This document shows positions 48,222-57,197 of a stretch of DNA of 64,000 bases, one piece after another (the first letter of the stretch is position 1; every line of letters starts with the position of its first letter). A model generated the notes under the pieces. The model saw only the letters and a list, made by a program, of their open reading frames with translations, did no database searches and was not told where the DNA came from. Position numbers and translations under genes: made by a program. This stretch comes from CAWBBA01 sp963741625 (lineage in GTDB: Bacteria > Desulfobacterota > Desulfomonilia > Desulfomonilales > Desulfomonilaceae): the NCBI GenBank assembly GCA_963741625.1, contig CAVUIT010000013.1:1-64000 (forward strand), read 5' to 3'.

Positions 48222-49568
48222 TTAGGTGTTCGTAGCGATGTACTTTCTCGTGAAATAGATGTAAACCGGCACGCCCATAAGAACGCTCAGGATGGCTATT
48301 GACGACTCGGTCGGCCGCTGGAAAAAAGCGAGGAAAAGAATGCTCACCCCAGTTGCAAGGTAGACCACCGGTGCCCATGGGTATCCGGAAAACATCGTAC
48401 TCGTTGTTCCGAATGATTTCAGCCGGAATACTCCCGCCACTGCGAAGAGAGGAAAAATGCCGAGCGCAAATCCCATCACGGTCAAGATCTGGTCGAATGT
48501 TCCCAAGAGGACCATCACTGAGGAAATGGCACCCTGCAAGGCAATAGATCGGGTGGGAACGTTAAATCTCGGATGCACGTGTGCAAGTCCCTTAAAGAAT
48601 AACCGATCCTTCGCCATGGCGTAGTACACTCGAGGGCCCAGAATGATGAACGCACTCAGCGAGGAAAAAAGAGCGAAGGAAATCAGCAGAGAAAAAATGG
48701 TCTCTGCATGAGGTCCAAAGAGTTTTCCCATGGCCAATCCGCCAATGGAGATAACGCCTTTCATTTCCTCCGGAGGTACTGCGTAGACGAAGACTATGTT
48801 GATGCAGATGTAAAGCAGCATCACCACGCCGGTTCCCAAAAAGAGCGATCGGGGAAGATTCTTTGTTGGATTCCGAACTTCCGAGCCGATATAGGTCGAG
48901 GCGTTCCATCCACTGTACGCAAACATGATCCACATCAAAGAAAGGCCCAGTGTTTTCCATCCCCCGAAGGAGAAGGAAAATGTGCTTCCTTCACTGAAGT
49001 GGTGGGCACTGCCAGATCCGAGCAACAGGCCGCCGAGGATCAAACAGGCGATGAGCATTACTTTTGAAACCGTCAGGACGTTTTGAACCCGTGCACCGAA
49101 CTCAATTCCCCGCATGTGAATTCCGGTAAAGAGCAGGATCACACAGATGGAGAGAGCCTTTTTGACAATCGCGGGATCTGCCCAGAGCAAGGGCTGCGGA
49201 TAGGCCCGAAGGAAGTATTCGCTGAAGCCGATGGCCGAGGCTGCAATCGGCGCGGAGAACCCGACTATAAAGGAAGTCCACCCGCTGAGGAAGCCAAAGA
49301 GCGGATGGTATAATTTCGAAAGAAACGCATATTCACCGCCGGCATCTGGGATTGCGGCTCCCAGCTCTCCGTACGCAAGCGCACCGCAGAGGGCGATGAT
49401 GCCACCAACAACCCACAGCGCAAGCATGAGAAGCGGATTGCCGAGATCGCTCATGAGCAATCCGCTGGTGGTAAAGATCCCCGCGCCAATCATGTTGGCT
49501 ATAACGATGTTCGTTAAAGGAAAGAGGCCGAGCTTTCTTTCGAGTTCAGGGCTTGAACCGTTTTCCAC
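48222..49568 (-). CDS. APC-family amino acid permease
   Basis: 448 residues, intact, with 12 predicted helices. TM1 has the family signature IVIANMIGAGIFTTSGLLM, a G-[AS]-G-I-F substrate loop, and TM6 contains GLSLMWIMFAYSGWNAST, also typical of the LAT/APC branch. It imports or exchanges amino acids. It starts 7 bases after the corrected stop of the exported methyltransferase-like gene, so the two form a transcript. Substrate not predictable. Confidence 0.9.
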   Translation of the reverse strand: MENGSSPELERKLGLFPLTNIVIANMIGAGIFTTSGLLMSDLGNPLLMLALWVVGGIIALCGALAYGELGAAIPDAGGEYAFLSKLYHPLFGFLSGWTSFIVGFSAPIAASAIGFSEYFLRAYPQPLLWADPAIVKKALSICVILLFTGIHMRGIEFGARVQNVLTVSKVMLIACLILGGLLLGSGSAHHFSEGSTFSFSFGGWKTLGLSLMWIMFAYSGWNASTYIGSEVRNPTKNLPRSLFLGTGVVMLLYICINIVFVYAVPPEEMKGVISIGGLAMGKLFGPHAETIFSLLISFALFSSLSAFIILGPRVYYAMAKDRLFFKGLAHVHPRFNVPTRSIALQGAISSVMVLLGTFDQILTVMGFALGIFPLFAVAGVFRLKSFGTTSTMFSGYPWAPVVYLATGVSILFLAFFQRPTESSIAILSVLMGVPVYIYFTRKYIATNT

Positions 49569-49574
49569 AGCTAC

Positions 49575-50235
49575 CTACTTTTCGGATTTCTTGTAGCTGA
49601 TGGCAACGCCCGCGCCCTTGTCGTTAAAGGTTGTCTCGAAATTCTTGAGGCCCTTAAGATAGTCTGCATAAGCTGCCTAATCCGAACCAGCCACGCCCAC
49701 GACCCGAAACATTGTGGCTTGTATAGCAGCCGCCGACGACCAGCTTTGGTGCCACAGCATCGAAATAGTTTTTATACCAATCCTTATCCGCATCGGAGAA
49801 AACGAAGTCGAATGGTCCTTTCAATTTCGGGACTAGCTCGTGTGCATCCGCGAGTCGCGCATCGATATATTGCGAAAGCCCTGCTTTCTTAAAATTTTCC
49901 ACTGCCTTTTTGTATCTCGACTTATCAATTTCCACTGTTATCAATTTCCCGCCGGTTTTGCTGAGTGCCCAGGCAATCCAGATTCCTGAACGCCCGGTCG
50001 AGGTGCCGATCTCAAGTGCCCTCGTATACTTGTTCTTGATGATGATGTCATGGAGCAGCTTGCCGTCTACTTCCGGAACGTTCATATCGTGCCACTGTCC
50101 TCGGTGACTGTCGAGGAACGCCCGCACTTTTTTGTCCAAAGCGGTGGCCCGGTTCGTCTCTTGTGCAAAGAGCAATGGGACGAACGTGAAGGGAAGCGCA
50201 ATAATGATGAGCGTTACAATAATGAGCTTTTTCAT
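49575..50235 (-). CDS. Class I O-methyltransferase-fold protein with export signal (one frameshift)
   Basis: About 219 residues. Strong signal peptide (MKKLIIVTLIIIALPFTFV, cleavage near LLFAQ). The remaining domain is a Rossmann methyltransferase of the caffeoyl-CoA/catechol type: TRALEIGTSTGRSGIWIAWA (SAM loop), LITVEIDKSRYKKAVENF (acidic loop), FDFVFSDADKDWYKNY. A duplicated G near 49681 brings an early stop; the neighbouring frame continues AAYADYLKGLKNFETTFNDK to a stop at 49575. Export is paradoxical for an SAM-dependent enzyme because SAM is cytosolic, so it may be membrane-tethered or have lost catalysis. Operon with the APC permease. Confidence 0.8.
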
Positions 50236-50403
50236 ATTAATTTACCTCCAAGATGAGTCGAGCCGCTAAATTCTTTAGACGCTACAAATTGATGTTTGTT
50301 TGCCTTGTTTTCCACCTGGAGATAGGGACACTCTTCTTTTACCACGCTTCTTTTATTATTAGTATGCAGCCCGGCACGCCGCGTGACGCCGAGTGTTGAA
50401 GTC

Positions 50404-50459
50404 CAGGGACACCATACCTAATTGGGTTGCGATCCGGGAATTAAGTAAGGTATCCCCTG
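50404..50459. repeat. REP-like palindrome
   Basis: CAGGGACACCATACCTAATT (50404-50423) pairs imperfectly with AATTAAGTAAGGTATCCCC (50439-50457). This resembles the AGGGACACCATAC-type palindromes spread by IS200/RAYT-type transposases. A partial second copy of one arm (CAGGGACAAGATACC) occurs near 52224. The rest of the 50236-50648 gap holds nothing I can identify. Confidence 0.5.
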
Positions 50460-50648
50460 AATTCCGCACGGCGAAAATCATGATTGACTGGAGTGGAATC
50501 GTGAGAGTATGTTCAACCTAGCGGAAATTGCACTTTTTTTCGATTCGAGTGGGACCTTCTTGTGTGGAAGGGAGCAGTCCGTGTTTTCTGTTTTACACGG
50601 ACTGTACGATCATTCATTTTTCGGTAACTACTTCCGTTCAACGTTTAG

Positions 50649-52084
50649 ATGACTAGAAGCACCGAAGACAACCAGTTGCGAACTGCTTTGACCGACTTTG
50701 TAGCGGAGGCACTGTCGCATCTGCGTAAGACCACGGCCGTAGCGCAACTGCCTCGGATTACCCGTTTTGAGGTACGTGAAATACGAGGGCGGAAGCAGAT
50801 CGCAAAAGTCGGAACGACCGAACTGGTGGCAGGTCGGCAGCTACATGAACCCGGTGCTGGAGCTAGCAACCTTCAATAAGGCTGTTGCGGCCTGTTTCGA
50901 ACACTCACTGGTTAAAAGTAGACACGGGAGATATGCATACAGCCCTATGGGTGGGGACCCGTTTTCCCTCGACCGCGTGCCATGGGAATTCCTCGCAGAA
51001 TGTATAGCCCGCGAAGACGGACTGAGGTTCAACCGCCGCACATTTGAAAGCGTATTCTGCGATCTCCTCAACTTCCTAGCACCAATGGGAAAGAACCCCG
51101 CCCGCCTGATTGCTCCTCTTGACATGGTCCGATTGGGTAGCAGGCAGATCCTACTTGTGCCGGATGCACGAGTTAGGAGATTGTCGCCTGCCCAGACAGT
51201 GGAACTCGCCAACCACTGCCCAATATTGGGACGTTTCTACGGTCGCGGTTTACAGTTTTGGTTCAGTACGGTCCTTGAACTCGACTTCACCTTCGAATGG
51301 CTGTGGCTTGACAAGGGCTTTGGCAAGGACGAAGAGGGGCACGATGTCGGGACTAGGGTTCGGCAGATTCAGGATTCCCACCGGCCCGTACATGTGCTGA
51401 GAAACAGGTTAGTTGAGGAGATCCTTCTTCTGCGCAGCCTTCTCAGGAAGCGGGTGTGCTCTCCCACATATGTTATTGACTACAGGGGCTGGCGCTCGGG
51501 GTTATCAACCGGAGGCGAAATTATTCATCTTCCGTGGGTGCGCCCATCCTCTCCCGGTGGATTGGATATCCAGAAGGCCGAATCTAAGAAATTCACCAAA
51601 TTTCGCAAAAAGTTTCTGAGCATCCAAAATCAGAAAACCAAGAGGCGTATTTTTGCCGCTATGCGAAGGCTCTCTTCGAGTCTGGACAGGTACTACTCTG
51701 GTGACAGATTGCTGGATGCAGTGGCTGGTCTTGAGGGTTTGCTCGTTAATTCACGTACGGAACTTCGTCACCAATTCGCAGAAACACACGGCACTCCTGC
51801 TCGAGCGACAGCCGGCGAAGAGATCTGAACTCTTCCACGACATGTGTTCTGCTTACGACATGAGGAGCAAGGTAGGCCATGGTGGTGTGGTAGCTGATGA
51901 TCTATTCGCAATAATAGGCGGTGATAAGCCTCTAAAAGAGCAGCTGCCGGAGTTTAACGCTGTAAACAGACTAAGCCAGAGATGTTCGGAGTCGTTGCAC
52001 AAGGCCATAACTATCTGTATTGACAGCACAAAGGTTGACTTCGATTGGGTCAGAGCGGTGATGTCCGGCGGGCGGGTAACTTAA
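50649..52084 (+). CDS. Apea-like HEPN-domain protein (two frameshifts)
   Basis: About 477 residues assembled over three frames, with an extra G near 50827 and another extra base near 51783. A helical N-terminus (NQLRTALTDFVAEALSHLRK) leads to a long middle domain without known motifs (DPFSLDRVPWEFLAECIARE, then FYGRGLQFWFSTVLELDF). The C-terminus matches the Apea-type HEPN domain: YYSGDRLLDAVAGLEGLLVN, then LLLERQPAKRSELFHDMCSA, then MRSKVGHGG, an R-x4-H motif like HEPN catalytic or structural sites. Such proteins occur in defence and toxin contexts. No partner gene is adjacent. A tRNA-like sequence lies 300 bases downstream. Confidence 0.65.
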
Positions 52085-52389
52085 CCTGCTAGAAGTGCAG
52101 GGGAACAGAAAAACCTCTCTTTTCAATTCACTTAATCGCGCTGGCCTAGCGGACCCACCTGCCGGAACTCCCACTACCTATTACCCCCACCGTGAAAGTG
52201 GCTCAGATCCACGAAATCCGAGGGACAGAAGTTCAGGGACAAGATACCGAATGGTCGCGATATGGAAACTACATGCATGCTCCAGGATCTTGCCGCAAAG
52301 ACTGGATTGTTAGGGGGGTATTCTTGCGACGACCAAAGAACACAGGCTTTAAGCCATGAAGCGACCCCCCTTTCATTGCAAGCATCTGG

Positions 52390-52469
52390 TGGTGGGAGCG
52401 ACAAGACTCGAACTCGTCAACTCCGGGGTAACAGGCATGTTGCTTCGTTGTCAGCCAACTCGCTCTCCC
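52390..52469 (-). tRNA. tRNA-like sequence, degenerate, no assignable anticodon
   Basis: The 3' part is strongly tRNA-like: T-arm ACGAG-TTCGAGT-CTTGT (five pairs, canonical loop), acceptor strand CGCTCCC and an encoded ACCA end. The 5' strand GGGAGAG gives 6 of 7 pairs with the acceptor strand, and total length is 80 with CCA. D- and anticodon arms do not fold in standard form: a GTTG/CAAC stem occupies the D-arm region and no clean 7-base anticodon loop is seen. Probably a tRNA pseudogene or attachment-site remnant. Confidence 0.3.
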
Positions 52470-52488
52470 AACTGATCTGTGACTTTTT

Positions 52489-52977
52489 CTACTTGGGATG
52501 TATCTTCTTCATCCATTCCGGTACCGATGCTCCGGGAACGCTGTCGATAGCTGGTACGTAGGGCTTGAGATCAATTATCGGTGAACCGTCAAAGGCGTCT
52601 ATGTCATCAACGGTGATGCCCGCGTCATCGATGGATCTGATTCTGCACACCGACAATCCGATGAGATTCGGTCGGAACGGCGAACGGGTGGCAAATACAC
52701 CTGTGAGCGGATTTGCTTTGTTCCCTCGTGGATGAACCCTCAGCGTTGCCCTTTTTTCCGGGGTGTCATTCCGGTCGAACCAGTAGAAAACCAGGACGTG
52801 AGAAAAGCCATTGAGCCCGAGCAGGCCATCTTGGAACTGGGGAAAGATCTTGAGCGTCGTTTTCTCAGAGCTTTTAGTCACTTGCCCTATCGGCTGAATT
52901 GAGTAGACCTCAGCCATTGATTGCGAGGGCACTGCCAGTGCAAGGATCATGAAGAAAATGTAATAGAGACGATTCAT
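52489..52977 (-). CDS. Exported TrmO/TsaA-like (UPF0066) protein
   Basis: 162 residues. The first 22 form a signal peptide (MNRLYYIFFMILALAVPSQS, cleavage near MAEV). The rest is a TrmO/YaeB-type beta barrel: YSIQPIGQVTKS, LLGLNGFSHVLVFYWFDRND, ATLRVHPRGN and GVFATRSPFRPNLIGLSVCR, the SRPNPIG-like signature of SAM-dependent tRNA t6A methyltransferases, then DAFDGSPIIDLKPYVP. The barrel is complete, and a Cys follows the signature. The start at 52977 follows a GGAAGGAG site; longer frames upstream read into sequence without family resemblance. Export is inconsistent with tRNA modification, so the barrel may be repurposed. Confidence 0.85.
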   Translation of the reverse strand: MNRLYYIFFMILALAVPSQSMAEVYSIQPIGQVTKSSEKTTLKIFPQFQDGLLGLNGFSHVLVFYWFDRNDTPEKRATLRVHPRGNKANPLTGVFATRSPFRPNLIGLSVCRIRSIDDAGITVDDIDAFDGSPIIDLKPYVPAIDSVPGASVPEWMKKIHPK

Positions 52978-53134
52978 TGGTAATGACACTCCTTCCAAAG
53001 AAGAAAAGAACCGGAATCTGGAAGCCGCTCGGCGTCCTATTGGGGGAGACCGGCGCATTCCGCCTTGAGGCAAGCACTTGAGCGTATCGGCCAATTTGCG
53101 ATTGTTGCTAATTTCGCTACGTGAGCGTCCGTGT

Positions 53135-53527
53135 TCAAACGGCATGACGATCTCTGATCAGTTTCTCAACGAATGGCACGTCTGCGGGAACAAACTCGTA
53201 GCTTTTCAAGTCATCGAATGAAACCCATCGGCAATCCTGATGATCGACTGGGGACATTTCTCCGTCTATCCAATCGACGAGATAGGCGACAAGCCTTATG
53301 GAGCCGTGTATGTAATGATAGATGCTCTCACCAAAGAACTCCTGGACAGCCACCTCAACCCCAAATTCTTCTCTCATTTCACGCACAAGACACTCCCGCT
53401 GTGTCTCTCCATTCTCTAATTTTCCGCCTGGAAATTCCCATAAGTTTTCAAGCTGCTTTCCGGCTTTCCGCTGGCCGATAAAGACTTTGTCCCCTCGAAT
53501 GAGAATGGCCGCGGTCACCGTCCGCAT
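53135..53527 (-). CDS. NUDIX hydrolase, MutT-like
   Basis: 130 residues starting MRTVTAAILIRGDKVFIGQR. The Nudix box is complete (GGKLENGETQRECLVREMR continuing EEFGV, residues 35-57), with the REMREEFG metal site intact. The length, WEFPGGK context and C-terminal WVSFDDLKSYEFVPADVPFV match MutT-type 8-oxo-dGTP or CTP pyrophosphohydrolases that sanitise nucleotide pools. An upstream in-frame Met at 53593 is unlikely. Intact. Next to it is the redox cassette, which fits an oxidative-stress theme but may be coincidental. Confidence 0.92.
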   Translation of the reverse strand: MRTVTAAILIRGDKVFIGQRKAGKQLENLWEFPGGKLENGETQRECLVREMREEFGVEVAVQEFFGESIYHYIHGSIRLVAYLVDWIDGEMSPVDHQDCRWVSFDDLKSYEFVPADVPFVEKLIRDRHAV

Positions 53528-53724
53528 GTCAATTACCTCAGATTCCGTTTGCTTCACAAAGAAGATAGGAATACCCGTGCCATTATACAACACTTAGAGG
53601 ATGCCTTGAGACTCAAGGAGAGAAATGATTCAGTCTCTCACGTATATGTGGTGATTGGCCGAGGTTCCTCCCTCAACCGAGGGGAAAGAGTCGCAGCGAG
53701 GGGTAGTCTGTTTCCAGTCTGATG

Positions 53725-53945
53725 ATCCTTTTTTATCGCCGGTGCATCTAAACGGTAAGTTGGCGAATGGGCCAAATTGATGAAAGTTTTGGGGTGAGTG
53801 AGATTCGGGTCCATCAATTAATCGGGAACGAAAGGAAATTGCGACGACTTCATGTAACGCAAGAGAATCACTATCTGGACTCTAATGGTTAGGCTCCTGG
53901 CGATCTCTGGCGAGACTGTGGGCGGTATTGTCGCCGCGGTGGTGA
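53725..53945. repeat. Imperfect direct repeat, left copy
   Basis: Shares an alignable pattern with 61054-61285. Both contain CCTTTTTT, a CATCTA motif, GAATGGGCCAAATTG, GAAAGT, a CCATCAATTA block, AAAGG-AAATTGC and AAGAGAATCAC in the same order and spacing, then a weaker match through GTTAGGC. Roughly three quarters of positions agree by eye. The pair flanks the redox gene cassette. No convincing protein is encoded; a short frame starts at 53885. Confidence 0.6.
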
Positions 53946-54065
53946 CGTGGATGGCCAAGCAACCTGGCGGTCCCCGAATTGCCTACCAAGTGCCGGCACC
54001 ATCAGGTCCTGTCGGGCGGTCTGAACTGCGGTGGGACAAACACACCGAGAACAAGGAGGAGGCGC

Positions 54066-54809
54066 ATGAACCATCGACTTGAAAACAAACGGGCGCTGGT
54101 AACCGGCGGCAGTACTGGCATCGGAGCCGCCATCGTCAGGCGTCTGGCCCGAGAAGGTGCACACGTCGCGCTGACCTATGTCAGCAAACCTGATCAGGCC
54201 AACGATATTGTGAGGGCAGTTCAGGCCCTGGGCGTGAAGGCGCTGGCGATCCAGGCCGACAGCGCTGATGCCGAGGCGGTTGTTGCTGCCGTGGAGCGAA
54301 CCGTACGGGAACTTGGCGGAATCGACATTCTGGTCAATAACGCCGGGGTCATGGCCATCGCGCCCATCGACGACTTTCGTCTCGAAGATTTGGATCGCAC
54401 CCTGGCGGTGAACGTGCGCGCCGTTTTCGTCGCCACGCAGGCCGCAGTGAAACACATGCAGGCCGGCGGGCGTATCATCAATACCGGAAGCTGCAACGCC
54501 GAACGCATGCCCTTCGCAGGTGGCGGTGTCTACGCTATGAGCAAGGCCGCTCTCGTGGGACTGGTCAAAGGACTGGCCCGCGACCTCGGCCCACGCGGCA
54601 TCACGATCAATAACGTCCAACCCGGTCCCGTTGATACCGAAATGAACCCCGCCACGGGCGATTTCGCGAAGGTATTGGTGCCGTTCATAGCGTTGGGACA
54701 CTACGGCACAGGTGACGAGATCGCGTCCCTGGTGGCATATCTGGCCAGCCCCGAGGCATCCTATGTGACAGGGGCCAGTCTGAGCATCGACGGAGGATTT
54801 ACGGCGTAA
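54066..54809 (+). CDS. Short-chain dehydrogenase/reductase
   Basis: 247 residues, intact. NAD(P) motif VTGGSTGIGAAIVRRLA (T-G-x3-G-x-G), NNAGVMA, catalytic Ser in INTGSC, YxxxK in VYAMSKAAL, and PGPVDTEMNP. The overall form matches the SDR_c1/FabG-like oxidoreductases with 3-oxoacyl reductase annotation. An AAGGAGGAGG site lies just before ATG 54066; an upstream frame is not needed. It is first in the cassette of plus-strand redox genes. Cofactor choice and substrate are uncertain. Confidence 0.92.
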   Translation: MNHRLENKRALVTGGSTGIGAAIVRRLAREGAHVALTYVSKPDQANDIVRAVQALGVKALAIQADSADAEAVVAAVERTVRELGGIDILVNNAGVMAIAPIDDFRLEDLDRTLAVNVRAVFVATQAAVKHMQAGGRIINTGSCNAERMPFAGGGVYAMSKAALVGLVKGLARDLGPRGITINNVQPGPVDTEMNPATGDFAKVLVPFIALGHYGTGDEIASLVAYLASPEASYVTGASLSIDGGFTA

Positions 54810-54916
54810 CTGCCTGAAAGGAAAACCCCGGCAACATAGATCCTTCTAAGACAGCCATGGCGCCGGCAAGCAGACAAACGCTTACATATCTCTAACCAAA
54901 GAAAGGAGAGCATCCC

Positions 54917-55408
54917 ATGACAGCCCTTAAACCAGGAGTTCACGCCCCTGACTTTTCCCTTTCAACAACCCCTGATCAAAAAGTATCCCTCTCCGAGTTT
55001 CGCGGACAGCCCGTAGTCCTGGTCTTCTACCCGGCCGATTGGAGCCCAGTTTGTAGTGACCAGTTGGCGCTCTATAACGAGTTGAAGCCCGAATTCTCCG
55101 AGTTTGAAGCGCAAGTCATCGGCATCTCAGTCGACGGCGTCTGGTGCCATCTCGCCTTCAGCAAAGACCGCAAATTGCACATTCCGCTCTTGGCGGATTT
55201 TGAGCCCAAAGGCGCGGTGGCCCGTCAGTACGGCGTCTACCGAGAGAAAGACGGTGAGTCGGAGCGGGCGTTGTTTGTGATCGATGCTGAGGGCATCATT
55301 CGTTGGAGTTACGTCTCGCCGGTGGGCATCAATCCGGGCGCGGACGGCATCTTGAAAGCTCTCGAATCGATGGCCAGAAGCGAAAAAGCAGTCAGCGTCC
55401 CAGACTAG
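54917..55408 (+). CDS. Peroxiredoxin (AhpC/TSA, Bcp-like)
   Basis: 163 residues, intact. The peroxidatic Cys46 lies in FYPADWSPVCSDQ; the usual Thr three residues before the Cys is Ser, which is tolerated in the family. A second Cys77 (GVWCHLAF) could resolve it. PDFSL and ISVDGV segments and the C-terminal Arg in the VIDAEGIIRW context are typical. A GAAAGGAG site precedes the ATG. It reduces peroxides using thioredoxin-like donors; the DsbA-like and reductase-like genes in the same cassette may interact functionally. Confidence 0.92.
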   Translation: MTALKPGVHAPDFSLSTTPDQKVSLSEFRGQPVVLVFYPADWSPVCSDQLALYNELKPEFSEFEAQVIGISVDGVWCHLAFSKDRKLHIPLLADFEPKGAVARQYGVYREKDGESERALFVIDAEGIIRWSYVSPVGINPGADGILKALESMARSEKAVSVPD

Positions 55409-55433
55409 TTCGAGGTCCAAGTAAGGAGGTATC

Positions 55434-55976
55434 ATGGACAAATCAGCCACTCTCACCCAACCCGTTTCAGCGGATGACCACGCTGAAGGACCCGCCGACG
55501 CACCTTTGACTTTAGTGGAATACGGCGATTATCAATGCCCTTACTGCGGGGCCGCCTATCCCGTGGTGAAGCGTTTGCAGAAGACGTTGGGGCAGAAACT
55601 GCGATTTGTGTTCAGAAACTTCCCTCTGACCCAAGCGCACCCCTATGCCCTGATCGCGGCCGAAGCCGCGGAAGCCGCGGCGCTCCAAGGTAAGTTTTGG
55701 GAGATGCACGATCTGCTTTTTGAACAGCAGGCCTTCCTCAAGCCGGACATCATTCCCTTGTGGGCTGAAAGGATCGGGTTGGATCTCGAAAAGTTCGGGA
55801 ACGATATCAATCAAGGGGTTGGTAAGAAACGCATTCAGGAAGACCGCCAGAGCGGGATCCGCAGCGGCGTTAACGGCACGCCGACCTTTTTTGTCAACGG
55901 AACACGCTACGACGGCTTGCCGGATTATGATTCGCTGCTGGCGGCCTTAGAGTCTTTGGCGCTACGCTCCGTCTAA
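55434..55976 (+). CDS. DsbA-family thioredoxin-fold protein
   Basis: 180 residues. The redox site CPYC (Cys35-Cys38) sits in YGDYQCPYCGAAYP, and the cis-Pro loop is GVNGTPTFFVNGTRY. There is an insertion of helices between, as in DsbA_2/thioredoxin_4 proteins. It has no signal peptide, so it is cytoplasmic, unlike classical DsbA. An AAGGAGG site 5 bases upstream supports the ATG. It lies 25 bases after the peroxiredoxin and before the isochorismatase-like gene. It may recycle protein thiols or act with the peroxiredoxin. Intact. Confidence 0.92.
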   Translation: MDKSATLTQPVSADDHAEGPADAPLTLVEYGDYQCPYCGAAYPVVKRLQKTLGQKLRFVFRNFPLTQAHPYALIAAEAAEAAALQGKFWEMHDLLFEQQAFLKPDIIPLWAERIGLDLEKFGNDINQGVGKKRIQEDRQSGIRSGVNGTPTFFVNGTRYDGLPDYDSLLAALESLALRSV

Positions 55977-56004
55977 ATACGTCAGCGGCAAGAGGAGAAT
56001 TGAG

Positions 56005-56646
56005 ATGTCGGACGATCGCTATACGAATAACCGGACGGCCCTGCTCTTCGTCGATCCCTACAATGATTTCCTCAGCGATGGCGGCAAGCTCTGGCCGCTC
56101 GTCGAAGTCGTAGCCAAGGAAGTCGGGCTGCTCGACAATCTGCGAACCATCGTCACGGCCGTCCGCGAGGCAGGTATTCAGATCTTCGTCGTGCCGCATC
56201 ATCGCTGGGAGCCCGGTGACTATGAAAGCTGGGACAATCCGAACCCGGACCAGATCGCTTCGGGTAAGAGGCGGGTTTTTGCGAAAGGCACATGGGGAGG
56301 CGAGTGGCATTCCGATTTCGTGCCCCAATCGGGCGACGTCATCATTAAAGAGCACTGGGCCCAAAACGGCTTTGCGAACACCGATTTCGACTTCCAGCTC
56401 AGGCAACATGGGATCGACAGGGTGATTGTGATTGGTCTGCTGGCCAACACCCGCATTGAGGCAACCAGCCGCTACGCGATGGAGCTTGGCTACCACGTAA
56501 CCCTGGTGAAGGACGCGACCGCGGCCTTCTCCAAGGACCGGATGCACGCGGCGCACGAGTTGAACGGCCCAAACTTCGCACATGCGATCCTGACTAGCGG
56601 CGAGCTGCTGGCCCTGCTACCTGCAAACCTAGGATCGGCAACATGA
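56005..56646 (+). CDS. Isochorismatase-family hydrolase lacking the catalytic cysteine
   Basis: 213 residues, intact frame. The fold is clear: LLFVDPYNDF (Asp17), DVIIKEHW (Lys115), cis-peptide region and GLLANTRIEATSRYAMELGY. In active cysteine hydrolases the residue at position 150 is Cys; here it is Arg (codon CGC at 56452-56454, one transition from TGC). The Asp-Lys pair remains. Without the Cys, amidase or ureidohydrolase chemistry is unlikely, so this may be an inactive or repurposed member, or a sequencing error. A GAGGAG site precedes the ATG. Neighbours are redox genes. Confidence 0.85.
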   Translation: MSDDRYTNNRTALLFVDPYNDFLSDGGKLWPLVEVVAKEVGLLDNLRTIVTAVREAGIQIFVVPHHRWEPGDYESWDNPNPDQIASGKRRVFAKGTWGGEWHSDFVPQSGDVIIKEHWAQNGFANTDFDFQLRQHGIDRVIVIGLLANTRIEATSRYAMELGYHVTLVKDATAAFSKDRMHAAHELNGPNFAHAILTSGELLALLPANLGSAT

Positions 56647-56714
56647 GGATATCGCTCGAAAGCGCGGAGGCTCGCAAAGACAAGCGAACAAATGACAATT
56701 ATGGGAGAAATAAG

Positions 56715-57164
56715 ATGACAACCAACGAAAAATACACAGGTAGGCTTGAGAGAAAAATTGCACCCATTACTGATGACAATAGCGGTATTGGCCTCGGGAT
56801 CGTGGATGGGCAGCTGGCGCGGTGCCCGAACAAGCCCAACTGCGTGTCGAGCCAGACGCCAGCCAGCGACAAGAAGCATTCCATCGAGGCGCTCACCTAC
56901 AGCAGCGGGCCGGCGCAGGCGCGCGAGCGGCTCGACCGAGCCATTGCCGGCATGAAGCGCGCGCTGGCGGTGGAGCGCGAGGCCAATTACTGGCGGGCAG
57001 AGTTCACGAGCGCTCTGTGGCGCTTTGTGGACGACGTGGAGTTCCTATTCGACGACAGTGCGAGGCGAATCGACGTCCGCTCGGCCTCGCGGGTGGGCTA
57101 CGGCGATTTCGGCGTGAACCGGCGAAGAATGGAAGAAATTCGCCGCCGGTTCTCCGTCGGGTAG
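56715..57164 (+). CDS. DUF1499-family protein
   Basis: 149 residues from ATG 56715 (GGGAGAAATAAG upstream; an earlier Met at 56643 is overlapping noise). Family motifs are LARCPNKPNCVSSQTP, with two cysteines in a C-x5-C arrangement, YWRAEFTSALWRFVDDVEFL and DVRSASRVGYGDFGVNRRR. DUF1499 proteins are widespread in Proteobacteria and of unknown function; the conserved Cys pair suggests redox or metal involvement. No membrane segment, although many relatives are anchored. Codon use and GC are higher than in genes before 53 kb. Confidence 0.88.
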   Translation: MTTNEKYTGRLERKIAPITDDNSGIGLGIVDGQLARCPNKPNCVSSQTPASDKKHSIEALTYSSGPAQARERLDRAIAGMKRALAVEREANYWRAEFTSALWRFVDDVEFLFDDSARRIDVRSASRVGYGDFGVNRRRMEEIRRRFSVG

Positions 57165-57197
57165 CTTTCCGCCCCACACATAGAAAGGAGAAACATC

